Source: Terriglobia bacterium
Lineage (GTDB): Bacteria > Acidobacteriota > Terriglobia > Terriglobales > Acidobacteriaceae
Length of the DNA: 43,122 nucleotides
Assembly (NCBI GenBank): GCA_020073645.1
Contig: JAIQET010000035.1
Span: 1 to 43,122 of the forward strand
Direction: 5' to 3'
Below are positions 16,972 to 25,138 of this stretch, in pieces. A program made the position numbers and the translations under genes. The notes beneath the pieces are model-generated. The model saw nothing but the letters and a program-made list of their open reading frames with translations, did no database searches and was not told where the DNA came from. Every line of letters starts with the position of its first letter. Within the stretch, counting starts at the first letter, position 1.

Positions 16972-18606
16972 TCAGGTTGTCCCAAACCCGCCCCCGCCCG
17001 GAGTTTCGATCCGGATGCGCTCACCCTTGCGGAGCCGGACATTGAACTTACCCGGCAACTCCTGCGAAGAACCGTTTTCTCGAATCACAATCGCCTTACC
17101 TGGCGCACCGTCTTTTCCGCCACTCAATCCGTACGGACCTCGTGTCCGCCGCTCCGCCAGCAGCGTAACCTCTGCATCGGCCAGCACCTCGACTTCGCGC
17201 ACGATCCCATCTCCACCGCGATACTTGCCCTGCCCTCCACTATGCGGCCGCAGGGAATATCGCCGAACCCGCAGTGGGTAGGCATATTCCAGGGCCTCGG
17301 CTGGCGTGTTCAGAGAATTTGTCATGTGCGTGTGCACGCCGGATACGCCGGGCATGGTGGGACGCGCCCCCATCCCGCCCGCGACTGTCTCGTAGTACGC
17401 AAACGGTTCATGGGTTCGCGGATCGATCCCGCCGATAGTGAGATTGTTCATGGTTCCCGATGCGGCGGCGGGAATGCGTGCGGGAATCGCCTGCGCCAGG
17501 GCCCGCAACAGCACGTCCACAATTCGCTGGGAAGTCTCCACGTTTCCCCCAGCGACTGCGGCCGGCGGGCGTGCATTGACCACTGTGCCCTCCGGCGCAA
17601 TTACCCGGATGGGCCGCATCAATCCGGAGGTCGCGGGCACATCTTCCGCCAGCAGGCAACGAAAGACATAAAAACAAGCGGAGTAGGTGATGGCCTCCAC
17701 CGCATTGACGCTTCCCTCCACTTGCGGATCACTGCCGCTGAAATCCACGGTGACCATAGGTCGTGTGGAGACGGGTCTCCGATCCGACCTGGCCCGATCG
17801 GAGATCCGGCGACGCACATTCCTCGCAAACGTGATCGCTGCCACAATCTTCACTGGCCGTTCGCTGATCCCATCATTGTCGAGAAAATCTTCGGCGCGGT
17901 ACGTCCCCCGTGGAACGCGCTCCAAAAACGCGCGCATCATCTCCTCGGAATACTCCAGCAACTCCCGCGCGGCGCGGGTGGCACGCGCCAGTCCATAGCT
18001 CCGGCAGATTTCCCGCAAGCGCTCGGCACCGGTATGACAGGCCGCGATCTGTGCGCCCAGGTCACCCTCCCGCTCGTGGGGCGTGCGGACGTTGGTCAAC
18101 AGCAGCGCGAGGAGGTCGCGCTCTATCTCACCGGCGCGCATGATCTTGACCGGCGGAATGCGCACCCCTTCCTGGTAGATCTCGCGGCACAGTCCCATCG
18201 AACCGGGATACGAACCGCCGACGTCGGCATGGTGCGCCCGCGAGGCGACGTAGAAATCCGGCCGGCGGCTTTTGCGGGAAAAATAAAATGGCGCTACCAG
18301 GGTGATGTCCGGCAGGTGCGTTCCTCCGCAGAACGGATCATTGAGCATCACCATGTCGCCCTGCTGAAGTTCGAAACGATCAATTGCCGCCCGCACCGAC
18401 ATCGGCATCGAGCCCAGGTGCACCGGCATGTGATCGCCCATGGCGATGACTTCGCCCTGCGCGTCGAACAAGGCGCAGGAATAATCGCGCCGCTCCTTGA
18501 TGTTCGGTGAAAACGCGGTCCGGCGCAGCGCGGCGCCCATTTCTTCCGCAATCGAGTGGTAGATGTTCTTGAAGATTTCCAGTTCGATAGGATCGCGTCG
18601 CAGCAT
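16972..18606 (-). CDS. Hydantoinase B / oxoprolinase family subunit
   Basis: HyuB-type protein of 544 residues from the ATG at 18606. The opening RRDPIELEIFKNIYHSIAEEMGAALRRTAFSPNIKERRDYSCALFD, the segment GDMVMLNDPFCGGTHLPDITLVAPFY and the C-terminal PGGGGFGT are clear family marks. HyuA and HyuB subunits together perform ATP-dependent hydrolysis of hydantoins or 5-oxoproline, or acetone/acetophenone carboxylation. A longer version from TTG at 18657 is possible; neither start has a strong Shine-Dalgarno. No HyuA gene is adjacent, so the protein is an orphan subunit or works with a partner encoded elsewhere. Confidence 0.92.
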   Translation of the reverse strand: MLRRDPIELEIFKNIYHSIAEEMGAALRRTAFSPNIKERRDYSCALFDAQGEVIAMGDHMPVHLGSMPMSVRAAIDRFELQQGDMVMLNDPFCGGTHLPDITLVAPFYFSRKSRRPDFYVASRAHHADVGGSYPGSMGLCREIYQEGVRIPPVKIMRAGEIERDLLALLLTNVRTPHEREGDLGAQIAACHTGAERLREICRSYGLARATRAARELLEYSEEMMRAFLERVPRGTYRAEDFLDNDGISERPVKIVAAITFARNVRRRISDRARSDRRPVSTRPMVTVDFSGSDPQVEGSVNAVEAITYSACFYVFRCLLAEDVPATSGLMRPIRVIAPEGTVVNARPPAAVAGGNVETSQRIVDVLLRALAQAIPARIPAAASGTMNNLTIGGIDPRTHEPFAYYETVAGGMGARPTMPGVSGVHTHMTNSLNTPAEALEYAYPLRVRRYSLRPHSGGQGKYRGGDGIVREVEVLADAEVTLLAERRTRGPYGLSGGKDGAPGKAIVIRENGSSQELPGKFNVRLRKGERIRIETPGGGGFGTT

Positions 18607-18797
18607 GTCGCACAAAGTGTACGCCACCCTTCGCGCCAGCGGTCGCCTCGGAGCCAACCGGCGCAGCGCAGAATTATGTTGACAACTGAGGTAAGACCCC
18701 GCAATATCTTGGGGTAGTGACGTCGCCCATGCTAGGAATTGGGCAGCATTTTGACTTAGGCCCCTTGCAAGGGAAAATCGTTCACGGAGGAAACTTC

Positions 18798-18842
18798 ATG
18801 CCAGCAAAGAAAAAGGCAGCGAAGAAGAAAAAGAAACACTAA
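18798..18842 (+). CDS. 14-residue lysine-rich peptide
   Basis: A tiny reading frame, MPAKKKAAKKKKKH, eight lysines in 14 residues. GGAGG lies six to ten bases before the ATG and a textbook terminator begins 46 bases after the stop, so it forms a complete mini-transcript. Upstream, TTGACA near 18674 and the palindrome CCCTTGCAAGGG (about 18763-18774) are present but no clear -10 box. It could be a nucleic-acid-binding micropeptide, a leader peptide for an attenuator ahead of the merR gene, or part of a dual-function small RNA. Function unknown; translation is an inference from the RBS. Confidence 0.5.
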   Translation: MPAKKKAAKKKKKH

Positions 18843-18888
18843 CCGTCAGCGAGACGATACCTCGCACGGACTAGAAAGTTCTGAAGAG

Positions 18889-18922
18889 CCTCTCGAGAGA
18901 AGCACCTCTTGAGAGGTTTTTT
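18889..18922 (+). terminator. Strong Rho-independent terminator
   Basis: CCTCTCGAGAG (18889-18899) pairs over 11 bp (one G-T) with CTCTTGAGAGG (18906-18916) around the loop AAGCAC, followed directly by six Ts. It ends the transcript of the lysine-rich mini-gene before the merR gene. Confidence 0.88.
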
Positions 18923-19030
18923 CGCGTTGGCCCGATTTCGCCTGTTCCGCCCAAAAGTGCCCGCCCGGCAAAATCGGGGTTGTCCCGGAGCCCGGGTCGT
19001 GCTAGAAACGCGGGGTAGGAAGGGCGCACT

Positions 19031-19465
19031 TTGCCCGCGATGGACGCCGCCTCCACAATGCCAATGAGCCCGCGAAGCAAAGCTACGGCGAGGTCCACCA
19101 AGACCTCCGAGATACTCATACCGGAGAAGCTCTACTTCCGCATTGGAGAAGTCGCCCGGCTTTGCCGCCTGCCGGCTTACGTTCTGCGCTTCTGGGAAAC
19201 CGAATTTCCCCAGCTCAAGCCGGTCAAGAGCAGCACTGGGCAGCGTATGTATCGCCGCAAAGATGTGGAGAACGTTCTCCGCATCAAGAAGCTGCTCTAT
19301 GAAGAGGGCTTCACCATTGCCGGTGCGCGCCAGCAAATCCGTTCAGAGGTCAAAGGCGAGAAGAAACAGCCTCCGCTCCCCTTCCCGGGACGATCCCCTG
19401 CCGACCTGCAGCATATCCGACAGGGGCTGCGTGAAATTCTCACCATGCTTTCGGCCCGGCACTGA
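19031..19465 (+). CDS. MerR-family transcriptional regulator
   Basis: A 144-residue DNA-binding regulator. The winged helix-turn-helix spans about residues 35-90: [59 protein letters not shown]. The rest is a short, basic linker and helix ([15 protein letters not shown]) with no ligand-binding domain and no cysteine cluster, so it is unlikely to be a metal sensor. This short MerR type is often found beside ihfA or pheT in other bacteria, but neither is here. The start could also be ATG at 19040 or 19058; the first ~30 residues are not conserved. It lies 109 bases after the terminator of the mini-gene. Confidence 0.9.
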   Translation: MPAMDAASTMPMSPRSKATARSTKTSEILIPEKLYFRIGEVARLCRLPAYVLRFWETEFPQLKPVKSSTGQRMYRRKDVENVLRIKKLLYEEGFTIAGARQQIRSEVKGEKKQPPLPFPGRSPADLQHIRQGLREILTMLSARH

Positions 19466-19516
19466 GCACGCACAGGTGTTCCATCCGAGGTACACTTCTT
19501 GGTGGCGACAACGGCC

Positions 19517-20494
19517 ATGAAGAAAATTCTGATCGCGTGTTTATTGCTGTTCTGGATCGCAACTTCCGCCCTGGCCCAGCACGAACACCAGATGGCAATG
19601 CACCACGATCCTGCCGTCAAGCTGGAAATCCACGACGACCCTGCGGCCCAAGTCCTCACCGTCCGCCTCGGCCCCGTCAACTTGCCCGCGCACGCCGATC
19701 ACATGGCGGTCGCGCAACCGCCAGATCTTTTCTTCCACATTCCTTTTGATGGATGGCTGGTAGCGTATCACCCACGGCTGACCGACAAAGCAGGAGTCGC
19801 GTTTTCTGCTCCCTTGTTGCATCACGTCGCGTTCTGGAACACGCGGCGTTCGGACTTTATTTGCTCCACCAGCGAGGAACACATCTTCGGCGCGGGTACG
19901 GAGATGAACGACTGGGCGGCGGTGCCCGGCATCGGATACCGCGTCCACTCTGGCGACCGCATGCGCGTAAGCAGCATGTTCTACAACCCAACCGGCACCG
20001 ATCGCCGGCAGACTTACCTCGAAGTGAAGATGGAATACCGGCTGGCCGCCAACGCCCAGTTAAAGAGTGTTTATCCCGCGTGGTTCGATGTGAAGCAGTG
20101 CGCGGAGGATGACCAGTACGACCTCAAGCCGGGAGACAACGTCACCTCCGGCACTTTGAAGATGGAATACTCCGGCACGCTGCTGGGAGTGGGTGGTCAC
20201 ATGCACAACTATGGCCGCCAACTCCTCTTCGAGAACGTCACTCGGAAGGAAACCATCGCGACCCTCGACTCCAAGCTGGATGGCCAGGGACAGCTGCAGT
20301 CCATCCCGGTCGTCTACTTCATGGACCGCGGTGGCTACCATCTCGGCAAGGGCGAAACGGTCAAGGTTACCGCGACCTACCAGAACAACAGCGGACACGA
20401 TCTGCCCCAGGGGGCCATGGGCATGGTGGTCGGCTACTTCGTGCCGGACAACGATGCCGACATGTGGCAGGGCCTGGTGCGCGGGGAGCCCTAG
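19517..20494 (+). CDS. Secreted PHM-like copper monooxygenase-fold protein
   Basis: A 325-residue exported protein with a signal peptide (1-20, ending SALA) and a His/Met-rich mature N-terminus. Its pattern follows the two-domain copper type II ascorbate-dependent monooxygenases such as peptidylglycine hydroxylating monooxygenase: HH at 102-103 (LLHHVAFW) for the first copper site, VPGIGYRV (136-143) like the PHM PKGVGFRV segment, HMH at 228-230 (GVGGHMHNYG) and a methionine at 301 or 303 (GAMGMVVGYF) for the second site. The third histidine of the first site is not obvious; MFYNPTG stands where PHM has VHYG. Substrate unknown. Fold assignment is by eye. Confidence 0.65.
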   Translation: MKKILIACLLLFWIATSALAQHEHQMAMHHDPAVKLEIHDDPAAQVLTVRLGPVNLPAHADHMAVAQPPDLFFHIPFDGWLVAYHPRLTDKAGVAFSAPLLHHVAFWNTRRSDFICSTSEEHIFGAGTEMNDWAAVPGIGYRVHSGDRMRVSSMFYNPTGTDRRQTYLEVKMEYRLAANAQLKSVYPAWFDVKQCAEDDQYDLKPGDNVTSGTLKMEYSGTLLGVGGHMHNYGRQLLFENVTRKETIATLDSKLDGQGQLQSIPVVYFMDRGGYHLGKGETVKVTATYQNNSGHDLPQGAMGMVVGYFVPDNDADMWQGLVRGEP

Positions 20495-20537
20495 TGGTTG
20501 ACGGCTAGGCGCCGCGATTCAAGGACGAGCGACGAAC

Positions 20538-20879
20538 ATGATCTCACCCGCCGAAGCGGTTTTGCTGCTGAAGGGTTTGAAGGAAAAGACCTCGCTGATC
20601 CGCGTCACGCTGGCTGCGCCGGCGTTGAAGTTTGCTTTCGAGGGCTTCGTCACCGATGTTTCCGACGCCGAAGTGCTACTCATGATCCCTCCACGCTTCA
20701 AGATCTCCTGCGCGATGAATATCCAGTTAGAAGGCGCGCGTTTTGAGTATGGCGACACCCGCGAGGCCCCGGAAGCCATCCGGGAATCGCTGGCACAAAA
20801 ATTCTCGTCGGCTCTGACCATCCTCCTGCCCAACAAGACCCACGTAGTAATTACAGAACTCAACGTGTCGAAACGGTAA
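20538..20879 (+). CDS. Uncharacterised 113-residue protein
   Basis: I do not recognise this protein. It has no signal peptide or membrane segment. It reads as an alternating beta-rich domain (SLIRVTLAAPALKFAFEGFVTDVSDAEVLLMIPPRFKISCAMNIQL) followed by a helix (APEAIRESLAQKFSSALTILL) and a final strand (THVVITELNV). The strand pattern vaguely recalls PilZ-like barrels, but the RxxxR and DxSxxG motifs are missing. It lies 43 bases after the PHM-like gene and 12 bases before the next gene, so it is probably part of a plus-strand unit from 19517 to 22335. Confidence 0.72.
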   Translation: MISPAEAVLLLKGLKEKTSLIRVTLAAPALKFAFEGFVTDVSDAEVLLMIPPRFKISCAMNIQLEGARFEYGDTREAPEAIRESLAQKFSSALTILLPNKTHVVITELNVSKR

Positions 20880-20891
20880 AATGAAGGTTCG

Positions 20892-21596
20892 ATGCCGAAT
20901 GCTCTCAAATTCCTGCCTGGCGGCCGGAACACCATCGCCCTCATCGCTGGATTTCTGCTGATGTTTGCGGTCTGGTGGTGGTGGAGTTCCACTTCGAAGA
21001 CGGCTCCCGCCGCCGGCACCTTTTCTCCGCCAGGCGAGTTGGATCGCATCGAGTACGCGGTGCAAAATGCCAGAGCTTGGCGCGTCACCACCCTGGGGAC
21101 CATGCACGGTCAGCCCTTCCAGACCGACCAGGATGTGGTCTGTCCCTTTGACTCTCACACGGTGACCCATACTCCGCCGGCTTCCGGGAATGCGGCTGTG
21201 CTTGAAGAATTTGTCGAAACCAAGGATATGTTTTACGCCCGCGAGGGCACCGATCCCTGGGCGTCCCAGCCGCAGGCTGCGACGGACAAATGCCGCGGCG
21301 GCCCCATGGCCGGGCCGGCTTCCCTGGTGGCTACCCTGGACAGCTTGAAGTTGTCCGCCAGGCTGCGAAAGGGCAACTTGCTGCAGTTCCAGGGCGGCGC
21401 CTGCCGCCTATGGGAGGTTGCTGCGCCCAGCGGCCCCCTGGGTACGATGTGCGTGGATGAGGCCACACACCTCCCGTACGAGTTGCGCTTCGGAGCGTTG
21501 CGAGTTCAGTACTCGAACTGGAATCTCCCAGCCGCCATTGAACCGCCGGCGATGCCGAGTACAATCCGCGGCATGGTACCCACGCAGCCAAAATGA
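20892..21596 (+). CDS. Membrane-anchored uncharacterised protein
   Basis: A 234-residue protein with one N-terminal membrane segment at about 14-32 (TIALIAGFLLMFAVWWWWSS), so it is probably tethered in the inner membrane with the rest in the periplasm. The soluble part has cysteines at about 84, 133, 176 and 192 that could form disulfides, and segments such as AWRVTTLGTMHGQPFQT and CVDEATHLPYELRFGALRVQYSNW that resemble lipoprotein-carrier-like (LolA/LppX) barrels only loosely. GAAGG precedes the ATG. No function can be assigned. Confidence 0.75.
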   Translation: MPNALKFLPGGRNTIALIAGFLLMFAVWWWWSSTSKTAPAAGTFSPPGELDRIEYAVQNARAWRVTTLGTMHGQPFQTDQDVVCPFDSHTVTHTPPASGNAAVLEEFVETKDMFYAREGTDPWASQPQAATDKCRGGPMAGPASLVATLDSLKLSARLRKGNLLQFQGGACRLWEVAAPSGPLGTMCVDEATHLPYELRFGALRVQYSNWNLPAAIEPPAMPSTIRGMVPTQPK

Positions 21597-21624
21597 ATCG
21601 CGGGGCCGCATTCTCGCCGAACCG

Positions 21625-22335
21625 TTGACTAAGTCAAAAGCCAAATCGTTCCGGGCGACGCTCGAGCGCACCGCCTCTCGCCTCAACTGGGTGATCATTC
21701 ACATCCCGCTGGACGTTGCCAAGATATGGGGAAAGCGCGGTCAACTGAGGGTGCGAGGAGCGATCAACGGCTTCGCGTTTCGCACCTCGCTGTTTCCCAC
21801 CGGCAAGGGCGGTCACGTGATGATCGTAAACAAGCGCATGCAAGCCGGCGGCAAGGTTGTTCCCGGCAGCGTTGCGCAGTTCCGCCTGGAGCCTGATACC
21901 GAAGTGCGCACCGTCACCATGCCTGGCGAGCTGAAGCGTGCGCTTGCGGAAGACCGATCGCTCCGCCGCTGGTTCGACCGGCTGAACCACTCCACGCGCA
22001 ACGAAATCGCCAAGTGGATCATGGACGTGAAAAGCCACGAAGCACGCACGCGCCGCGCCGAGCAAATTGCCGAGCGCCTGCTGGCCACCATGGAAGCCGA
22101 ACGTGAACTGCCGCCGATCTTGCAGGTGGCGTTCGCCCAGGCCCCCCGCGCCCGCCAGGGATGGGAGCTCATGTCGCCATCCCGCCGGCGCGGGCAATTG
22201 CTCGCCATCTTTTATTACCGCAGCCCCGAAGCCCGCACCCGCCGGGTGGCCAAAGTATTGGAGGAAGCTGCGGAGTTAGCTGAAAGGCGCGGCAGAAGCG
22301 GGCGCAGTCAAAAGTCTGGTTCGGATGAGGGCTGA
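21625..22335 (+). CDS. DUF1905 / YdeI (OmpD-associated) family protein
   Basis: A two-part protein of 236 residues. Residues ~9-95 match the DUF1905 barrel (FRATLER...WVIIHIPLDVAKIWGKRGQLRVRGAINGFAFRTSLFPTGKGGHVMIVNKRM). Residues ~110-175 match the YdeI-like helical domain (LKRALAEDRSLRRWFDRLNHSTRNEIAKWIMDVKSHEARTRRAEQIAERL). YdeI relatives are linked to resistance to cationic peptides and bacteriocins, but the mechanism is not known. The start is taken as TTG at 21625, 28 bases after the preceding stop; the upstream in-frame sequence overlaps the previous gene. The tail is rich in Arg and Gly and appears to run into repeat DNA. Confidence 0.85.
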   Translation: MTKSKAKSFRATLERTASRLNWVIIHIPLDVAKIWGKRGQLRVRGAINGFAFRTSLFPTGKGGHVMIVNKRMQAGGKVVPGSVAQFRLEPDTEVRTVTMPGELKRALAEDRSLRRWFDRLNHSTRNEIAKWIMDVKSHEARTRRAEQIAERLLATMEAERELPPILQVAFAQAPRARQGWELMSPSRRRGQLLAIFYYRSPEARTRRVAKVLEEAAELAERRGRSGRSQKSGSDEG

Positions 22336-22357
22336 CGACTGGGGGCTGGCGGCTGAA

Positions 22358-22434
22358 TGGTCGGGACGGGCAGATTTGAACTGCCGACCCCTCGCACCCC
22401 AAGCGAGTGCTCTACCAGGCTGAGCCACGTCCCG
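22358..22434 (-). tRNA. tRNA-Pro (anticodon GGG)
   Basis: A complete cloverleaf is read on the minus strand: acceptor CGGGACG pairing with CGTCCCG, D-arm with AGCCTGGTAG, anticodon stem CTCGC/GCGAG around the loop TTGGGGT, T-arm with TTCAAAT, discriminator A and an encoded CCA at 22358-22360. The GGG anticodon (22398-22400) reads CCC and CCU. It lies 82 bases after the rnr stop on the same strand and could be co-transcribed with it. Confidence 0.96.
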
Positions 22435-22516
22435 ACGGCAGGAAGCCGCTGCCATGCAGCGGCGGGGTTGACTCAAGAATTTTACACCAGCCGGCGGGGT
22501 TCCGTCCGTTTCTGGT

Positions 22517-25135
22517 TCACCGCCTGCCCGGCCGCTTTCGCGATGGTTGCTCCTCCGGTTCCAACACCGCAAACTGGATCTTCTTCTCCACAGGGTCGAT
22601 GCGGTCCACAATGACCCGAATTTTCTGTCCCAGGCGGTAGATTCTGCGGCTGTGCTGGCCGATGATTTCGCGCGTGTTCTCGTGGTAGGTGTAGCGATCG
22701 TCGGTCAGCGTGGACAGCGGCACCAGTCCTTCCACAAACAGGTCGGTCAGCTCCACGAAGAAGCCGAACTTGGTCACGCTGATGATCAAGCCATCAAAGT
22801 CATCGCCCACGCGTTCCTGCATGAACTTCACTTTTTTCCATTCCATGAGTTCGCGCTCGGCATCGTCGGCGCGTCGCTCCGCCTGGCTGGATTCTTCGGC
22901 GATGTCGTGGAGTTCCTCCAAAGAGATCGGCCCGCCGGCAGGCTCGACCCGGCGCCGGTGCTCCGCGTGGTCACGCCGCTTGGACCACGGCGAAGCCGCA
23001 GCGCCACCGTCCCGAAAGCCACTATGCTCCTGAGCAGCCGTTTGGATTCCGGCACTCGATCCGACAGCCACCTCTCCGTCCCATCTCTCCGCCGAGTCCC
23101 GTAACACCTCTTTCAGGATGCGGTGCACGATCAAGTCCGGATAACGTCGGATGGGCGAGGTGAAATGGGTGTAGGTCGTCGCTGCCAAAGCAAAGTGTCC
23201 AAGGTTCTCCTCCGAATACCGCGCCTGCTTCAGCGAGCGCAGCATCAGGTAAGAGAGAATTCGTTCCTCCGGCTTGCCCGCGATTTTCTCCGTCAGCTTC
23301 TGATACATGCGCGGCGTAATATGGACTTCTTTCGGAATTTCGACTTCACGCGCGTGCCTGCCGGTGCCATAGCTGGCACGGCGGTCGCCCTTGAGTTGCA
23401 TGCGCTGAATGGGTAGCGCGCCCACGCCCAGCGAATAGCCAAAGGTGGCGGCGATGACCTCGAAGTCATAAACCCGCTTGGCGTCAGGCTTCTCGTGTAT
23501 CCGGTAAAGCGAACCAACCCGTTTGTTCTCCAGGTAATCGGCCACGCACTCGTTGGCGGAGAGCATGAACTCCTCGATGATGCGGTTGGCGATGTTGCGC
23601 TCCGAACGCGTGATGCTCTTCATCAAACCGAATTCATCAAACTCGATCACCGGCTCGGGCAGATCGAAGTCGATTGACCCCCGGCGCTCGCGCTTGCGAT
23701 TGAGAATCATGGCCAGCTCACGCATGCTCTCGAACAGGTCCACCAGACGGGCGTAGCGCTTGCGCGTGCTGGGATCGCCTTCCAGCACGGCATTCACATC
23801 GGTGTAGGTCATGCGCTCGGCGGAGCGGATGATGCCGTCGCATAGTTCGTAGCCAAGGATTTCTCCGCGGTGATCCATCTCCATCACGCACGACATTACC
23901 AGCCGGTCCACGTGCGGACGCAAGCTGCAGATGTCGGTCGAAAGTTCGAGTGGCAGCATGGGCACGGCGCGGTCGGGAAAGTAGACACTCGTGCCTCGCA
24001 GGCGGGCTTCCTGATCGAGTGCTGATCCCTCGGTGACGTAGTAGGCCACGTCGGCAATATGCACCTGCAGCTCGAAGTTGCCGTTTTCGAGCTTGCGAAC
24101 GGTTACAGCGTCGTCAAAATCGCGTGCGGTTTCGCCGTCAATGGTAACGATGGGCAGAGCACGGAAATCCCGCCGCTTATGCACTGCCCGAGCCGGAATG
24201 ACCGCTTCCGTATCCTGCGCCACGTCGAGCACTTCGGTGGGAAAGCGATGCGGCAGATGAAACTTGCGGATGATGATCTCCACATCCACGCCGAAATCGT
24301 CGGCGTATCCGAGAATCTCGACTACGCGTCCGCGGGGATTCTGCGTGGCCGTAGGCCAATCGGTGATCTCGACGTCGACAACCACGCCCTCCAAGTCGTC
24401 CCATTCCGCATGCCGCGCGGCTTCCGAGCCCAGCACCCGATGTGGGGACCGTTCAAGCTTCTTTCTTGATACGGCGGCGCGCGCACCATCTCGACTGCCG
24501 CTGCGCGCTGGGTCCCTCCCCTTCGCTTCGCTCAGGGTCGGGATGACGCCTTCCTGGGGTGCTCGGGCATCTGTGGCTTCAGGAAGTTCCATTCCCGGCG
24601 GAATGATGATCTCTTGCGTAATCTTCTGGTCAATCGGGGTTACATAATTCCGCCGGCTGCCGTAGTGAAACGTTCCGACCACGGTAGTGTGGGCCCGGCC
24701 CACTGGACGCACGATGCGTCCTTCGGCGCGACCGTCGGGGCGGATGGTGCCGACCTCCACCAGCACACGGTCGCCATGCATCGCGGAACCAATCGCGGGC
24801 GGCGGGATGAATATATCTCCTGCGAGCCGCGCTTTGAGCCGTTCGTCCAGTGACGACGCATCCGGGATGACAAACCCGAAGCCGTCGCGGTGCATGCTCA
24901 GGCGTCCGACCACCAGGTTCCGGCCGGCAGCCGCGTGGGGCAGAGCGAAGCGTTCCGAGTCAACCTGCAGCAGTTGACCACTTGCCACCAGGTGTTGCAA
25001 AAGCTCCGCCAGTTCGCGCCGCGCGTCGCCGTGCAATCCCAGTTCGCGCACCAACTGCTTGAACCCGGCCGTACGCTTCGGCTGGTGCTCAATCTTTTTC
25101 AGGATGGCGGCGTCGGTGATCTTACCCACGATCAT
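22517..25135 (-). CDS. rnr: Ribonuclease R with two unusual insertions
   Basis: 3'-5' exoribonuclease that degrades structured RNA. The 872 residues show an N-terminal winged-helix region (1-65), cold-shock domains, the RNB catalytic domain with DGETARDFDDAV supplying the metal-binding aspartates, and a C-terminal S1 domain (VGDDFDGLIISVTKFGFFVEL). Two low-complexity insertions stand out: one about residues 195-240, in the cold-shock region (including GVIPTLSEAKGRDPARSGSR), whose DNA matches an intergenic repeat, and one of ~50 residues between VHRILKEVL and the conserved IAEESSQAERRADDAEREL. Both are in frame. The start is three bases after the dinB gene stop, so the two are co-transcribed. 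Confidence 0.95.
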   Translation of the reverse strand: MIVGKITDAAILKKIEHQPKRTAGFKQLVRELGLHGDARRELAELLQHLVASGQLLQVDSERFALPHAAAGRNLVVGRLSMHRDGFGFVIPDASSLDERLKARLAGDIFIPPPAIGSAMHGDRVLVEVGTIRPDGRAEGRIVRPVGRAHTTVVGTFHYGSRRNYVTPIDQKITQEIIIPPGMELPEATDARAPQEGVIPTLSEAKGRDPARSGSRDGARAAVSRKKLERSPHRVLGSEAARHAEWDDLEGVVVDVEITDWPTATQNPRGRVVEILGYADDFGVDVEIIIRKFHLPHRFPTEVLDVAQDTEAVIPARAVHKRRDFRALPIVTIDGETARDFDDAVTVRKLENGNFELQVHIADVAYYVTEGSALDQEARLRGTSVYFPDRAVPMLPLELSTDICSLRPHVDRLVMSCVMEMDHRGEILGYELCDGIIRSAERMTYTDVNAVLEGDPSTRKRYARLVDLFESMRELAMILNRKRERRGSIDFDLPEPVIEFDEFGLMKSITRSERNIANRIIEEFMLSANECVADYLENKRVGSLYRIHEKPDAKRVYDFEVIAATFGYSLGVGALPIQRMQLKGDRRASYGTGRHAREVEIPKEVHITPRMYQKLTEKIAGKPEERILSYLMLRSLKQARYSEENLGHFALAATTYTHFTSPIRRYPDLIVHRILKEVLRDSAERWDGEVAVGSSAGIQTAAQEHSGFRDGGAAASPWSKRRDHAEHRRRVEPAGGPISLEELHDIAEESSQAERRADDAERELMEWKKVKFMQERVGDDFDGLIISVTKFGFFVELTDLFVEGLVPLSTLTDDRYTYHENTREIIGQHSRRIYRLGQKIRVIVDRIDPVEKKIQFAVLEPEEQPSRKRPGRR
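24511..24546. repeat. REP-like repeat inside rnr
   Basis: The plus-strand text GGGTCCCTCCCCTTCGCTTC, continuing GCTCAGGGTCGGGATGAC, is the same type of element as at about 9257-9285 between lpxA and lpxI (TTCGCTCCGCTCAGCATGAC). Here it is read in frame on the minus strand as VIPTLSEAKGRDP. Confidence 0.6.
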
Positions 25136-25138
25136 GGT

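Noticed and set aside
16936..18510. Long open frame of 524 codons on the plus strand
   Set aside because: It lies antisense to the hydantoinase B gene and has no recognisable domain; the minus-strand protein has clear family motifs throughout.
18798..18922. Lysine-biosynthesis attenuator
   Set aside because: The downstream gene is a MerR regulator, not a lysine biosynthesis gene, and I could not draw a convincing antiterminator; kept only as one option for the mini-gene.
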